Of a DNA stretch of 64,000 bases, positions 45,223-54,922 are shown in pieces. Each line of letters begins with the position of its first letter. Position 1 is the first letter of the stretch. The stretch is from assembly GCF_003668875.1 (NCBI RefSeq), contig NZ_RAWM01000021.1:27670-91669 (forward strand). Reading direction: 5' to 3'. The DNA comes from Corallococcus interemptor (GTDB lineage: Bacteria; Myxococcota; Myxococcia; Myxococcales; Myxococcaceae). The notes below the pieces were generated by a model that was given only the letters and a program-made list of their open reading frames with translations, searched no databases and was not told the DNA's origin. The translations under genes and the position numbers were made by a program.

Positions 45223-47151
45223 ATGATCATCGGGACGGCGGGGCACATCGACCACGGCAAGACGTCCCTCGTGAAGGCGCTGACGGGCACCGACACCGAC
45301 CGGCTCCCGGAGGAGAAGCGGCGGGGCATCACCCTGGAGCTGGGCTTCGCCCACCTGCCGCTCCCCGGCGGACAGGTGGCGGGCGTGGTGGACGTGCCCG
45401 GCCATGAGCGCTTCGTGAAGGCCATGGCCGCGGGCGCGGGCGGCGTGGACCTGGCCGTGCTGGTGGTGGCGGCGGACGAAGGCGTCATGCCCCAGACGCG
45501 CGAGCACCTGGACATCTGCCGCCTGCTGGGCGTGAAGGCGGGCGTCGTCGCGCTCACCAAGGCGGACCTGCTGGAGGGCCTGGGCGAGGACTGGCGCGCG
45601 CTGGTGGAGGCGGACCTGGTCGCGCTCACCACCGGCACCTTCCTGGAGGGCGCGCCCGTGGTGCCGGTGTCCTCGCGCACGGGCGCGGGACTGCCCGAGC
45701 TGAAGGCGGCGCTCGCCCGCGCGGCGGCCACGCTGCCCAGGCGCCCCGCGGAGGGGCCCGCGTTCCTGCCCGTGGACCGGGCCTTCACCATCAAGGGCTT
45801 CGGCACGGTGGTGACGGGCACGCTGTTGTCCGGCGCGCTGGCGGTGGACGACGCGGTGGCGCTGCTTCCTGCCGTGGCCGGCGCGCGTCCGGGCCCCTTT
45901 CGCGTCCGGGGCGTGCAGGTGCATGGCCAGCCGGTGACGCGCGTGGAGGCGGGACAGCGCGCGGCGGTGAACGTGGCGGACGTGCAGACGGAGGACGTGC
46001 ACCGGGGCATGGTGCTCACGCGCTCGGGCGAGCTGCCGGAGACGTCCATGCTGGACGTGGAGCTGACGCTGCTGCCCGCCGCGGAGGCGCCGCTGCCCAA
46101 GCGCCGCAAGCTGCTGTTGCACCTGGGCACCGCGCAGGTGGAGGCCACGGTGGCGCTGCTGGATTTGGACTCGCTTCCTCCGGGGGAGACGGGGCTCGCG
46201 CAGCTGCGGCTGGAGTCGCCGGTGGGCGCGCTCGTGGGCCAGCGCTTCATCCTGCGCGGCTCGCGCGCGCTGCCGGGGCGGGGCGCCACGGTGGCCGGAG
46301 GGCGCGTGCTCTCCATCACGCCGCCGCGCCGGCGCCGGGGCGCGTCCACGGTGGTGCGGCCGCTGTTGGAGGCGGACGCGGCCGGGCAGGTGGCGTGGCT
46401 CCTCAAGCAGGCGGGCTACGCGGGGCTCACGCAGACGGAGCTGTTCGGCCGCTCGGGGCTCTCTCCCAAGGTGCTCGCGCGCACGCTGGAGCTTTCGGGC
46501 GCGAAGGGGCAGGTGCTGCTGGTGGACCGCGACCGGCGGCTCTACGTGGCGCAGGACGTGTTCGAGGGCCTGCGTCAGCGCTCGCTCGCGCTGCTCGCCG
46601 CGTTCCACGAGCGTGAGCCCATGCGCGAGGGCCTGTCCCGGGAGGAGCTCCGTCAGCGGCTCTCCGCCCAGCTGGACGGGCGCCTGTTCCAGCGCGTGGT
46701 GCAGGCGCTGGTGGACTCAGGCCATGTGGAGGCGGAGAAGGACCTGGTGCGCCTGCAGGGCCGGGGCCGTACGCTGACGCTGGGCGACGAGGCCGCGCGC
46801 ACGCGTCTGGCCGCGGAGCTGTCCGCGGCGGGGCTCGCGCCGCCCACCGTCACGGAGCTGTCGCAGAAGCTGGGGCTGGTTCCCGCGAAGCTCCAGGAGC
46901 TGCTGAAGGTGCTGGTGTCGGCGGGCACGGGCGTGCGGGTGAGCGAGGAGCTGTGTTTCGACGCGCGCGCGCTGGAGGAGCTGCGGGGACGGCTGGTGGC
47001 GTACCTGAAGGAGCACCGGGAGATTTCCACGCAGGGCTTCAAGGAACTGGTGGGCCAGAGCCGCAAGTTCACCATCCCCCTGTCGGAGTACTTCGACCGG
47101 GAGAAGGTGACGCTGCGGGTGGGGGACAAACGGGTGTTGCGTCGCGGATGA
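45223..47151 (+). CDS. selB: Selenocysteine-specific elongation factor
   Basis: A 642-residue translational GTPase that delivers selenocysteyl-tRNA to UGA codons with a SECIS hairpin. The G1 motif [11 protein letters not shown], effector segment [14 protein letters not shown]3 DVPGHE and G4 TKAD are clear. Domains II-III run to about residue 350, and the C-terminal half consists of winged-helix repeats ([20 protein letters not shown] and later) that bind SECIS RNA. Length matches SelB. selA, selC and selD are not in the window, so the rest of the pathway must lie elsewhere. Its stop overlaps the histidine kinase start (ATGA). Confidence 0.93.
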   Translation: MIIGTAGHIDHGKTSLVKALTGTDTDRLPEEKRRGITLELGFAHLPLPGGQVAGVVDVPGHERFVKAMAAGAGGVDLAVLVVAADEGVMPQTREHLDICRLLGVKAGVVALTKADLLEGLGEDWRALVEADLVALTTGTFLEGAPVVPVSSRTGAGLPELKAALARAAATLPRRPAEGPAFLPVDRAFTIKGFGTVVTGTLLSGALAVDDAVALLPAVAGARPGPFRVRGVQVHGQPVTRVEAGQRAAVNVADVQTEDVHRGMVLTRSGELPETSMLDVELTLLPAAEAPLPKRRKLLLHLGTAQVEATVALLDLDSLPPGETGLAQLRLESPVGALVGQRFILRGSRALPGRGATVAGGRVLSITPPRRRRGASTVVRPLLEADAAGQVAWLLKQAGYAGLTQTELFGRSGLSPKVLARTLELSGAKGQVLLVDRDRRLYVAQDVFEGLRQRSLALLAAFHEREPMREGLSREELRQRLSAQLDGRLFQRVVQALVDSGHVEAEKDLVRLQGRGRTLTLGDEAARTRLAAELSAAGLAPPTVTELSQKLGLVPAKLQELLKVLVSAGTGVRVSEELCFDARALEELRGRLVAYLKEHREISTQGFKELVGQSRKFTIPLSEYFDREKVTLRVGDKRVLRRG

Positions 47152-49648
47152 GTGCCAAGGCCTACAGCGAACAGGAACTGCGTACCCTGGTGGATGCCTT
47201 CACCCAGCCCGTGCTGGTGGTGGATGGCGGTGGGATCGTCTCCGTGGCCAATGCCGGGTACGCGCGGCTGTTGGGCCTGCCCGTGGAGCAGGTGGAGGGC
47301 CGCTCCTTCCTGGACTTCGTCCAGCCGGAGGACCGCAGCCGGATGGCGGACCGCTTCCAGCGGGTGGCCACCGGCGCGCCGCTGGACGGGCGTCCCCAGC
47401 TCTACAAAATCTTCAGCGTCCAGGGCGCCACGGGCGAGCTGTACGTCCAGGCCAACCCCCTGCGGCTGGAGGGCGGGCGCTTCGCGCTCCTGCTCAGCTG
47501 CATGGTGAGGGCGGAGCGCCCCCGGGAGCTCGTGGTGGCGGAGCGGCTGGTGGACACGTCCGCGGGGCTGGTGTCCGCGCGCTCGGAGGAGGGCGTGCGG
47601 CGCGTGGCCCTGGCCGGCCTGGAGGACGCGGGCTTCCGGGCGCGGCTCTTGCGCTGGGAGGGCACGCGGTGGCTGGCGCGCGACGGCGTGTCCCTGCCGG
47701 CGGACACGCACCTGGCGCTGGAGGCGCTGTCGGACGGGCGGCCTGTCTTCGGCGGCGCGGACCAGGCGCAGCCCACGCACGCGTACCTGCCGGTGGGCGG
47801 GCCCCAGTCGGAGGTGCTCTGGGTCGCGGGTCCGTGGGTGGCGCCCCGGCACGGCTCGGTGCTGACGCTGTTCGCGAAGGTGGTGGGCGCGGCGCTCGCG
47901 GACGCGCACCTCCAGGCGGACGGCGCGCGCAGCCGCTGGGAGGTGGAGGCCGTGGCGGAGATGGCGCGCTTCGTGGCGCAGCCCGTGCCCCCGCCGCCGG
48001 AGACGTTCCTCGCGCGCGTGGCGGAGCTGCTCCAGGCCCGCGCGGTGGCGCTGCACGTCACCTCCGGGCAGGGGCAGGGCGAGGCCCCCCGGCTCGCCGC
48101 CCACGTGGGGCTGGAGGAGGGGAGTGACCGGGCCACCGGCGTGCTGCTGGCCGCGTCCCTGCGGGAGGACGGGGGCGTGCTGTCGTCGGAGTCGCAGGGG
48201 CGCGCGCTGGAGGCGCTGTCCCAGGGCCGCTTCGGCAGCGGGACGGCGGCGCGGCTCACCCGGGGCGGGGAGTGCGTGGGCGTGGTGCAGGCGCTGCGCG
48301 CGAAGGAGCGGCCTTTCGATGAACGCGACGCGCGGCTCCTGGCCACGCTCGCGGAGCTCCTGGTGACGCTGTTGGAGCAGCGCCGCCTGCGCGCGGAGTC
48401 CGCCCGCCAGCTCACGGAGACGCGCCTGCTTCTGGACCTGGCGCGCACCACGTCCGGCGTGCTGGAGACGGCCAGCATCCTGGACGTCGCGTCCGACTTC
48501 CTGGTGCACCTGCTGGACGTGTCCAACTGCTTCATCCTCCTCTACGACGAACAGGCCAAGGTGCTGCGGGGCGCGGCGGCGTCCGCGGCCCACCGCGACC
48601 TGTTCCGCACGGTGGTGGTGCCGCTGGACAGCGACGACCTGGCCGCGCGCGTGGCCCTGGAGCGCAAGCCCATCGCCGTGGAGGACCTGACGTCCGCGAG
48701 CACGTCCGTCAGCGCGGTGCTCATCGACCGGCTGGGGGAGAAGGCCCTGCTGGGCCTGCCGCTCACGTCGCGCGAGGAGCTCATCGGTGTGGTGCTGGTG
48801 GACGACGTGCGCGGCCCGCGCCCCTTCGGCCCGGAGCTGATTGACCTGGCGGAGGCGACGTGCGGCCAGCTGGCGCTGTCCATCGCCAACGCGCGCCTCT
48901 ACGAATCCCTGTGGGCCAGCTACGCGGAGCTGGCCGCGACCCGCGCGGAGATGGTGAAGCGCGAGCGCTTCGCCGCGCTGGGTGAGCTTTCCGCCATCGT
49001 CGCCCACGAGGTGCGCAACCCCCTGGGCGTCATCTTCAACGCGGTGGCCACGCTCCGGCGCATCATGAAGCCCGGCGGCGACACGGCCATGCTGCTGGAC
49101 ATCGTCGCGGAGGAGAGTGACCGCCTCAACCGCATGGTGTCGGACCTCCTGGACTTCACCCGCCCGCGCAACCCGGTGCTCCAGCCGGAGGACCTCTTGC
49201 GCGTGCTCCAGGACGCCTTCGACGCCGCGCGGGCGCAGGCCGCCACGGAGCGCCCGGTGCACGTCTCCGTGGAGGTGGAGCCCGGCCTCACCGCGGTGCC
49301 CATGGACCGGCGGCAGATCCGCCAGGCCCTCTTCAACGTGGCCGTCAACGCCATCCAGGCCATGCCCCAGGGGGGCGAGGTCCGGGTGCGCGCGCGCCGG
49401 GACACTCACGGCGGCCGCGAGCAGCTGAGAATCGACGTGGTGGACGGCGGGCCGGGCATCCCGGCGGAGCTGCTCCACCGCGTCTTCGAACCCTTCTTCA
49501 CCACCAAGGCCCAGGGCACCGGCCTGGGGCTGGCGGTGGTGAAGCGCATCCTGGAGGAGCACCGCGGCGAAATCGCCGTGGAGAGCGCCCCCGGACGCGG
49601 AACCACCTTCACCTTCTGGCTGCCGCTCACGCAGCCCCAGTCCCTCTC

Positions 49649-49652
<4 letters not shown>
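47148..49652 (+). CDS. pxrK: Soluble sensor histidine kinase (PAS-GAF-HisKA-HATPase), PxrK-like
   Basis: An 834-residue cytoplasmic kinase with no membrane segment. A PAS domain covers about residues 10-120 (PVLVVDGGGIVSVANAGYARL). Two or three GAF-like domains follow to about 590 (VVLVDDVRGPRPFGPELI in the last). The phosphoacceptor is H620 in IVAHEVRNPLG. N-box QALFNVAVNAIQAMPQGG and G-boxes DGGPGIP and GTGLGLAVVKRI show an intact ATPase. The start ATG 47148 overlaps selB by 4 bp, and its stop overlaps the NtrC-type gene by 4 bp. Upstream of an sRNA locus with the features of pxr, this matches PxrK of M. xanthus, reported as a positive regulator of the Pxr sRNA. The name is assigned from order and recall, not from alignment. 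Confidence 0.85.
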
Positions 49653-51106
<1,454 letters not shown>

Positions 51107-51115
51107 CCTCTCAGC

Positions 51116-51145
51116 GAACTCGCACCCGCCTCCCGGTGCGAGTTC
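51116..51145 (+). terminator. Hairpin just after the response regulator gene
   Basis: GAACTCGCACC at 51116-51126 pairs perfectly with GGTGCGAGTTC at 51135-51145 over eight bases, starting nine bases beyond the stop. There is no T-run after it, so it may protect the 3' end or be a weak terminator of the selB-kinase-regulator operon. Confidence 0.55.
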
Positions 51146-51163
51146 AGATCCGCAATCACCCCC

Positions 51164-51239
51164 GTTCAGGGATGAAAAAACCAACCTCCTGAATTCGTTG
51201 GGTGTTTTCATCCCTGAAACGCGATTTCAGGGCTGCAAT
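51164..51239. promoter_or_regulatory. Three phased 15-bp sites, candidate enhancer for the sigma-54 activator
   Basis: Copies of TTTCAGGGATGAAAA occur at 51164-51178 (plus, one mismatch), 51205-51219 (minus, exact) and 51225-51239 (plus, 12 of 15). Copies 1-2 and 2-3 form inverted pairs. Centre-to-centre spacings are 41 and 20 bp, close to four and two DNA turns, so all face one side of the helix. They lie about 105-180 bp upstream of the predicted start of the small RNA, the usual place for NtrC-family enhancers. Because the middle copy can pair with either neighbour in RNA, they also form mutually exclusive hairpins (14 bp and 8 bp stems). Confidence 0.65.
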
Positions 51240-51315
51240 GCGGAAGGGCGGGGGTGGGAGTGTCGTCCGGCCGTCTAAACCCTTGAGAACTCTCGATTTC
51301 GGTCTCTCGCGAGCG

Positions 51316-51333
51316 CTGGCATGGCACCTGCTA
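51316..51333 (+). promoter_or_regulatory. Sigma-54 promoter (-24/-12) of the small RNA
   Basis: CTGGCATGGCACCTGCTA fits YTGGCACG-N4-TTGCW with C-to-T at one -24 position and T-to-C at the first -12 position. The GG (51318-51319) and GC (51330-51331) are 12 bp apart, exactly as required. Transcription would begin at about 51342-51345. It is the best -24/-12 match I found in the window and lies downstream of a GAFTGA-type activator gene. Confidence 0.75.
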
Positions 51334-51342
51334 AAGGTTAGC

Positions 51343-51463
51343 CCGGGACGCATCGAAGCGAGGCTGAAAGTGGTTCCCCCCCACCCTTTCAGCACTTCCG
51401 GTGCGTTACCTTGAGAAGACCCGCGGCCCGACACCCTCACGGGTGCCGGGCCGCCTTCTTTTT
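51343..51463 (+). ncRNA. pxr: Pxr-like developmental small RNA
   Basis: An about 121-nt transcript is predicted from the sigma-54 promoter to the terminator. Stem-loop 1 pairs GCTGAAAG (51363-51370) with CTTTCAGC (51386-51393), with a loop containing exactly seven consecutive cytosines (51376-51382). Stem-loop 2 pairs GCAC (51392-51395) with GTGC (51401-51404) and competes for two bases of stem 1. Stem-loop 3 is the terminator. In M. xanthus, Pxr is a sigma-54-dependent RNA with three stem-loops that blocks fruiting-body development when nutrients are plentiful; a known gain-of-development mutation changed one base in a run of seven cytosines. Position next to a kinase/NtrC-type regulator pair also agrees. 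Identity is by recall of published description, not alignment; start may be off by a few bases. Confidence 0.8.
51423..51463 (+). terminator. Intrinsic terminator of the small RNA
   Basis: GCGGCCCG-A-CACCC (51423-51436) pairs with GGGTG-C-CGGGCCGC (51441-51454) over a TCAC tetraloop; one A-C mismatch interrupts a 13-bp stem. CTTCTTTTT follows at 51455-51463. It is the most classical rho-independent terminator in the window and sits more than 300 bp from the nearest upstream protein gene. Confidence 0.9.
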
Positions 51464-51584
51464 GCGCTCCCGCATCGTCCGCCCCGTCGCCCACGCCCGC
51501 ATGACGCGGCGCGGATCCATTTCACTTCTGCAATGCAGCCTGGAGCCGCGGCCATGACGCCGTGAGCCATGCCCCGCAACGACA

Positions 51585-51617
51585 ACGCCCGCCAGGGCCA
51601 GGGGCCGAGGCGGGCGT
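51585..51617 (-). terminator. Terminator-like hairpin after nuoN
   Basis: On the minus strand, ACGCCCGCC and GGCGGGCGT form a perfect nine-base stem (51609-51617 with 51585-51593) around a 15-base, partly self-complementary loop. TGTCGTTG follows. It is about 40 bp beyond the nuoN stop and probably ends the nuo operon transcript. Confidence 0.55.
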
Positions 51618-51655
51618 CGGGCGGCAGCGAGCTGCCGGCCCCAGGTGCTGGGTGA

Positions 51656-53215
51656 CTACTGGCCGAACAGCGTGCCGGCCTGGGCCAGCCAGTCGGTGAC
51701 GTGGCCCGGGAGGATGCCCAGCAGCACCACGGCGACGGTGGCGATGACGAGCGCGGCCTCGGTGCCCCAGTTGCGCTCCAGCGGCTGGGCGCCCTCGGGG
51801 ATGGGGTGCATGAACATGTAGACGACGACGCGCAGGTAGTAATACGCGCCCGCCGCGCTGCTGAGCACCGCCACCACGGTGAGGCCCACGAGGCCCACGT
51901 CGATGGCGGCCTGGAAGATGAGCAGCTTGCTCATGAAGCCCACGGTGGGGGGGATGCCGCCCAGCGACAGCATGAAGGCCGCCATGGCGAACGCCCAACC
52001 CGGGCGGCGCTGCGCGAGGCCCGCGAAGCGCTCCAGGTCCCAGGCGGTTCCCTTCTCCTCGTCCTCACGGCGCTCCAGCGCGGAGACCATGGCGAAGGCG
52101 CCCGTCGCGCTGAAGGTGTACGCCAGCAGGTAGTAGAGGATGCCGCGCAGCGCGTCCGAGCGCGCCACGTCCAGCGGCGTGCCACCGGACAGCGACGACG
52201 CGGACAGCAGGCGGAAGCTCTCGCCCGGGGCCGCGACGAACAGCGCCGCCACGCCCAGCAGCAGGTAGCCCGCGTGCGCGATGGAGGAGTACGCCAGCAT
52301 GCGCTTCACGTTGCGCTGCGGAATCGCCATCAGGTTGCCGGCGATCATCGTGAGCAGCGCCAGCGTGGCGAAGAGCATCAGCGGCAGCTTGGGGTCCATG
52401 CCCTTGCCCACCGTGACGAACACGCGCACCAGCGACGCGAACGCCGCCGCCTTCACGCCCGCGCTCATGAGGGCCGTCACCGGGGTGGGGGCGCCCTCGT
52501 ACACGTCCGGCGTCCACATGTGGAACGGCACCGCCGCCACCTTGAACGCGAAGCCCGCGGCGATGAGCACCGCGCCCACGTAGACGAGCGCCGGCGTCGT
52601 GGACAGCGCCTGCTGCAGCGGCCCCGCCATGTCGTTGAGCTTCGTGGTGCCGGTGGCGCCGTAGAGCAGCGCCGTGCCGTACAGCAGGACGGCCGAGGAG
52701 AAGGCGCCCAGGATGAAGTACTTGAAGCCCGCCTCGCTGGGGCGCGTGCCGCGGCGCAGGTACGCCGTCAGCGCGTACGTCGCGATGGAGAGCACCTCGA
52801 TGTTGACGAAGATGGTGATGAACTCCGACGACATCGCCAGCAGGCTCATGCCCGCGGAGGCGAAGAGCATCAGCGCGTAGAACTCACCGCGCTCCGCGCC
52901 ACGCTTGCGCAGGAAGCCCACCGCGCTCAGCGCCGCCAGGCCCAGGCCCACGCTCACCACCAGGGTGAGGAAGCTGGAGAAGGGGTCCAGCACGCCGAAG
53001 CCGAGGAACACCTCCTGCGGCGGTTCGAACATCAGGCCCACGGCCACGGCGCCGCTGGCCACCGCCGCCACGACGGTGAGCACCGCCTGGTAGCCACGGG
53101 ACGCCGTCGCGGAGAGGAACACCTCCGACAACAGCAGGACGCAGGCCGCCACCACCATGATGATGGCGGGCAGCATGGGGAGGAAATCCGCCAGGGTGAG
53201 ATTTGGCAGGTTCAT
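51656..53215 (-). CDS. nuoN: NADH-quinone oxidoreductase subunit N
   Basis: A 519-residue antiporter-like membrane subunit of complex I with about 14 hydrophobic segments. PFHMWTPDVYEGAPTPVTAL with its Lys-adjacent channel region and ALLTMIAGNLMAIPQRNVKRMLAYSSIAHAGYLLLG are family hallmarks. It pumps protons as the innermost of the three Mrp-like subunits. It follows nuoM by 15 bp and is the last gene of the operon. Confidence 0.96.
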   Translation of the reverse strand: MNLPNLTLADFLPMLPAIIMVVAACVLLLSEVFLSATASRGYQAVLTVVAAVASGAVAVGLMFEPPQEVFLGFGVLDPFSSFLTLVVSVGLGLAALSAVGFLRKRGAERGEFYALMLFASAGMSLLAMSSEFITIFVNIEVLSIATYALTAYLRRGTRPSEAGFKYFILGAFSSAVLLYGTALLYGATGTTKLNDMAGPLQQALSTTPALVYVGAVLIAAGFAFKVAAVPFHMWTPDVYEGAPTPVTALMSAGVKAAAFASLVRVFVTVGKGMDPKLPLMLFATLALLTMIAGNLMAIPQRNVKRMLAYSSIAHAGYLLLGVAALFVAAPGESFRLLSASSLSGGTPLDVARSDALRGILYYLLAYTFSATGAFAMVSALERREDEEKGTAWDLERFAGLAQRRPGWAFAMAAFMLSLGGIPPTVGFMSKLLIFQAAIDVGLVGLTVVAVLSSAAGAYYYLRVVVYMFMHPIPEGAQPLERNWGTEAALVIATVAVVLLGILPGHVTDWLAQAGTLFGQ

Positions 53216-53230
53216 GGAGTCTTTCGGGGC

Positions 53231-54922
53231 CTACTCGCGGACGGCGAGCGGCGCGGCGGGAACGGAGGGGCGGGCCGCGGCGGCGGTGGAGGGCAGCGAC
53301 ATCACCTCCACGCGCAGTTGTCCGTCCTGCGCCTGGGTGGCGCCCGGAGCGCCCACGCTGGCGCGCGCCACGTAGCGGTCCGTGGACGGAGCAATGCGGT
53401 CCAGGAAGGGCTGCGGCATCAGGCCCATCACCGCCACCAGCACGATGAAGGGGGCCGTGGTGAGCATCTCGCGCACGTTCATGTCGCGCAGGTGCTGGTT
53501 CTCCCGGTGCGTGATGCTGCCGAAGAACACCTTCTGCACCATCCACAGCATGTACGCCGCGCCCAGGATGACGCCCAGCGTGGCGAACGCGCCAAAGCCC
53601 AGGGGCAGGCTGCTCTTGAACGTGCCCATCAGCACCAGGAACTCGCCGATGAAGCCGTTGGTGCCCGGCACCGCCACCGACGAGAAGGTGATGATGACGA
53701 ACGCCGCGGTGAACACCGGCATCACCTTGGCGATGCCGCCGTAGTCCGACATCAGGCGCGTGTGGCGGCGCTCGTAGAGGAAGCCGAACAGGAGGAACAG
53801 CGCGCCCGTGGACACGCCGTGGTTGAGCATCTGGTACGCGCTGCCCGTGGCGCCCTCACTGGTGACGGCGAGCAGGCCCAGCATGCAGTAGCCCAGGTGG
53901 CTGACGGACGAGTACGCGATGAGCTTCTTGATGTCCCGCTGCGCCAGGCACATCAGCGCGCCGTACACGATGCCAATCACCGCCAGCACCGCGAGGAACG
54001 GACGGGCCTGGTGCGCCGCCACCGGGAAGAGCGGAATCGCGAAGCGCCAGAAGCCGTAGGTGCCCATCTTCAGCATCACGCCGGCAAGAATCATGGAGCC
54101 CGCCACCGGCGCCTGGACGTGCGCGTCCGGCAACCAGGTGTGCACCGGCCACATGGGGACCTTGATGGCGAACGCCAGCGCGAACGCGGCGAACATCCAC
54201 GGGCCGTAGGTGTGCAGCGTGGCGGCCAGCCCCGTCAGGGAGTCGCAGTTGCCCTCCACCCCGTTGGTGCACGCGGCCAGCTGCTGATTGGCGGCCAGCA
54301 GGTTGTTGTAGAGCGTGCCGTAGTCGAACGAGCGCACGCCCGGGCCACCGCTGATGAAGTACACGGCCACGATGGCCACCAGCATCAGCAGCGAGCCGAC
54401 CAGCGTGTAGAGGAAGAACTTCACCGCCGCCATGCGGCGGTCCTCGGCGCCCCACACACCCACCATCAGGTACATGGGGATGAGCATGGCCTCGAAGAAG
54501 ATGTAGAAGAGCAGGACGTCCATGGACGCCAGCGCGCCCAGCATCGTCGTCTGGAGCACCAGCAGCGCCAGGTGGAACTCCTTGATGCGGTGCTGGATGT
54601 ACGTGGTGGAGGCGAGCACCACCAGCGGGCCCAGGAACACCGTCAGGAGCAGCAGGCTCACCGCCAGGCCATCCACGCCCAGGTGGTAGCTCATCCCGAA
54701 CTGCTGGAACCACGGGACGCGGTACTCCATCTGGAACTCCGCCCCGGACGGCTCGAAGCGGAAGTACGCCCAGACGCCGAACACCAGGTCCAGCAGCATG
54801 CCCACGAAGGTGATGGTGCGGACCTGCCCGTGTTCAGACGCGGGCAGCGCGAGCACCAGCGCCGCGAACACGAGCGGCAGGTAGATGACGACGTTCAACA
54901 GGTGGGTGTCGAAGAAGCTCAT
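53231..54922 (-). CDS. nuoM: NADH-quinone oxidoreductase subunit M
   Basis: A 563-residue antiporter-like membrane subunit. PMWPVHTWLPDAHVQAPVAG and DIKKLIAYSSVSHLGYCMLG are diagnostic. It is longer than E. coli NuoM by about 50 residues, owing to a loop around residues 190-225 with two cysteines (ACTNGVEGNCDSL) and an Ala-rich C-terminal tail. ATG 54922 overlaps the nuoL stop by 4 bp. Confidence 0.96.
   Translation of the reverse strand: MSFFDTHLLNVVIYLPLVFAALVLALPASEHGQVRTITFVGMLLDLVFGVWAYFRFEPSGAEFQMEYRVPWFQQFGMSYHLGVDGLAVSLLLLTVFLGPLVVLASTTYIQHRIKEFHLALLVLQTTMLGALASMDVLLFYIFFEAMLIPMYLMVGVWGAEDRRMAAVKFFLYTLVGSLLMLVAIVAVYFISGGPGVRSFDYGTLYNNLLAANQQLAACTNGVEGNCDSLTGLAATLHTYGPWMFAAFALAFAIKVPMWPVHTWLPDAHVQAPVAGSMILAGVMLKMGTYGFWRFAIPLFPVAAHQARPFLAVLAVIGIVYGALMCLAQRDIKKLIAYSSVSHLGYCMLGLLAVTSEGATGSAYQMLNHGVSTGALFLLFGFLYERRHTRLMSDYGGIAKVMPVFTAAFVIITFSSVAVPGTNGFIGEFLVLMGTFKSSLPLGFGAFATLGVILGAAYMLWMVQKVFFGSITHRENQHLRDMNVREMLTTAPFIVLVAVMGLMPQPFLDRIAPSTDRYVARASVGAPGATQAQDGQLRVEVMSLPSTAAAARPSVPAAPLAVRE

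Larger units (their letters stand above)
51107..51655 (+). other. 549-bp stretch without protein genes, rich in regulatory signals
   Basis: It contains, in order: a hairpin just after the response regulator stop (51116-51145), three copies of a 15-bp element (51164-51239), about 75 bp with no clear feature, a sigma-54 promoter (51316-51333), a structured small RNA (51343-51463), a terminator for it (51423-51463), and a hairpin downstream of nuoN (51585-51617). A 70-codon open frame over 51202-51414 crosses these signals and is not supported. Confidence 0.85.

Noticed and set aside
51202..51414. 70-codon open frame crossing the sRNA promoter and first stem-loop
   Set aside because: It runs through the repeated enhancer-like element, the -24/-12 promoter and the seven-cytosine run, begins with no ribosome-binding site, and has low-complexity content. 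The RNA explanation accounts for these features better.
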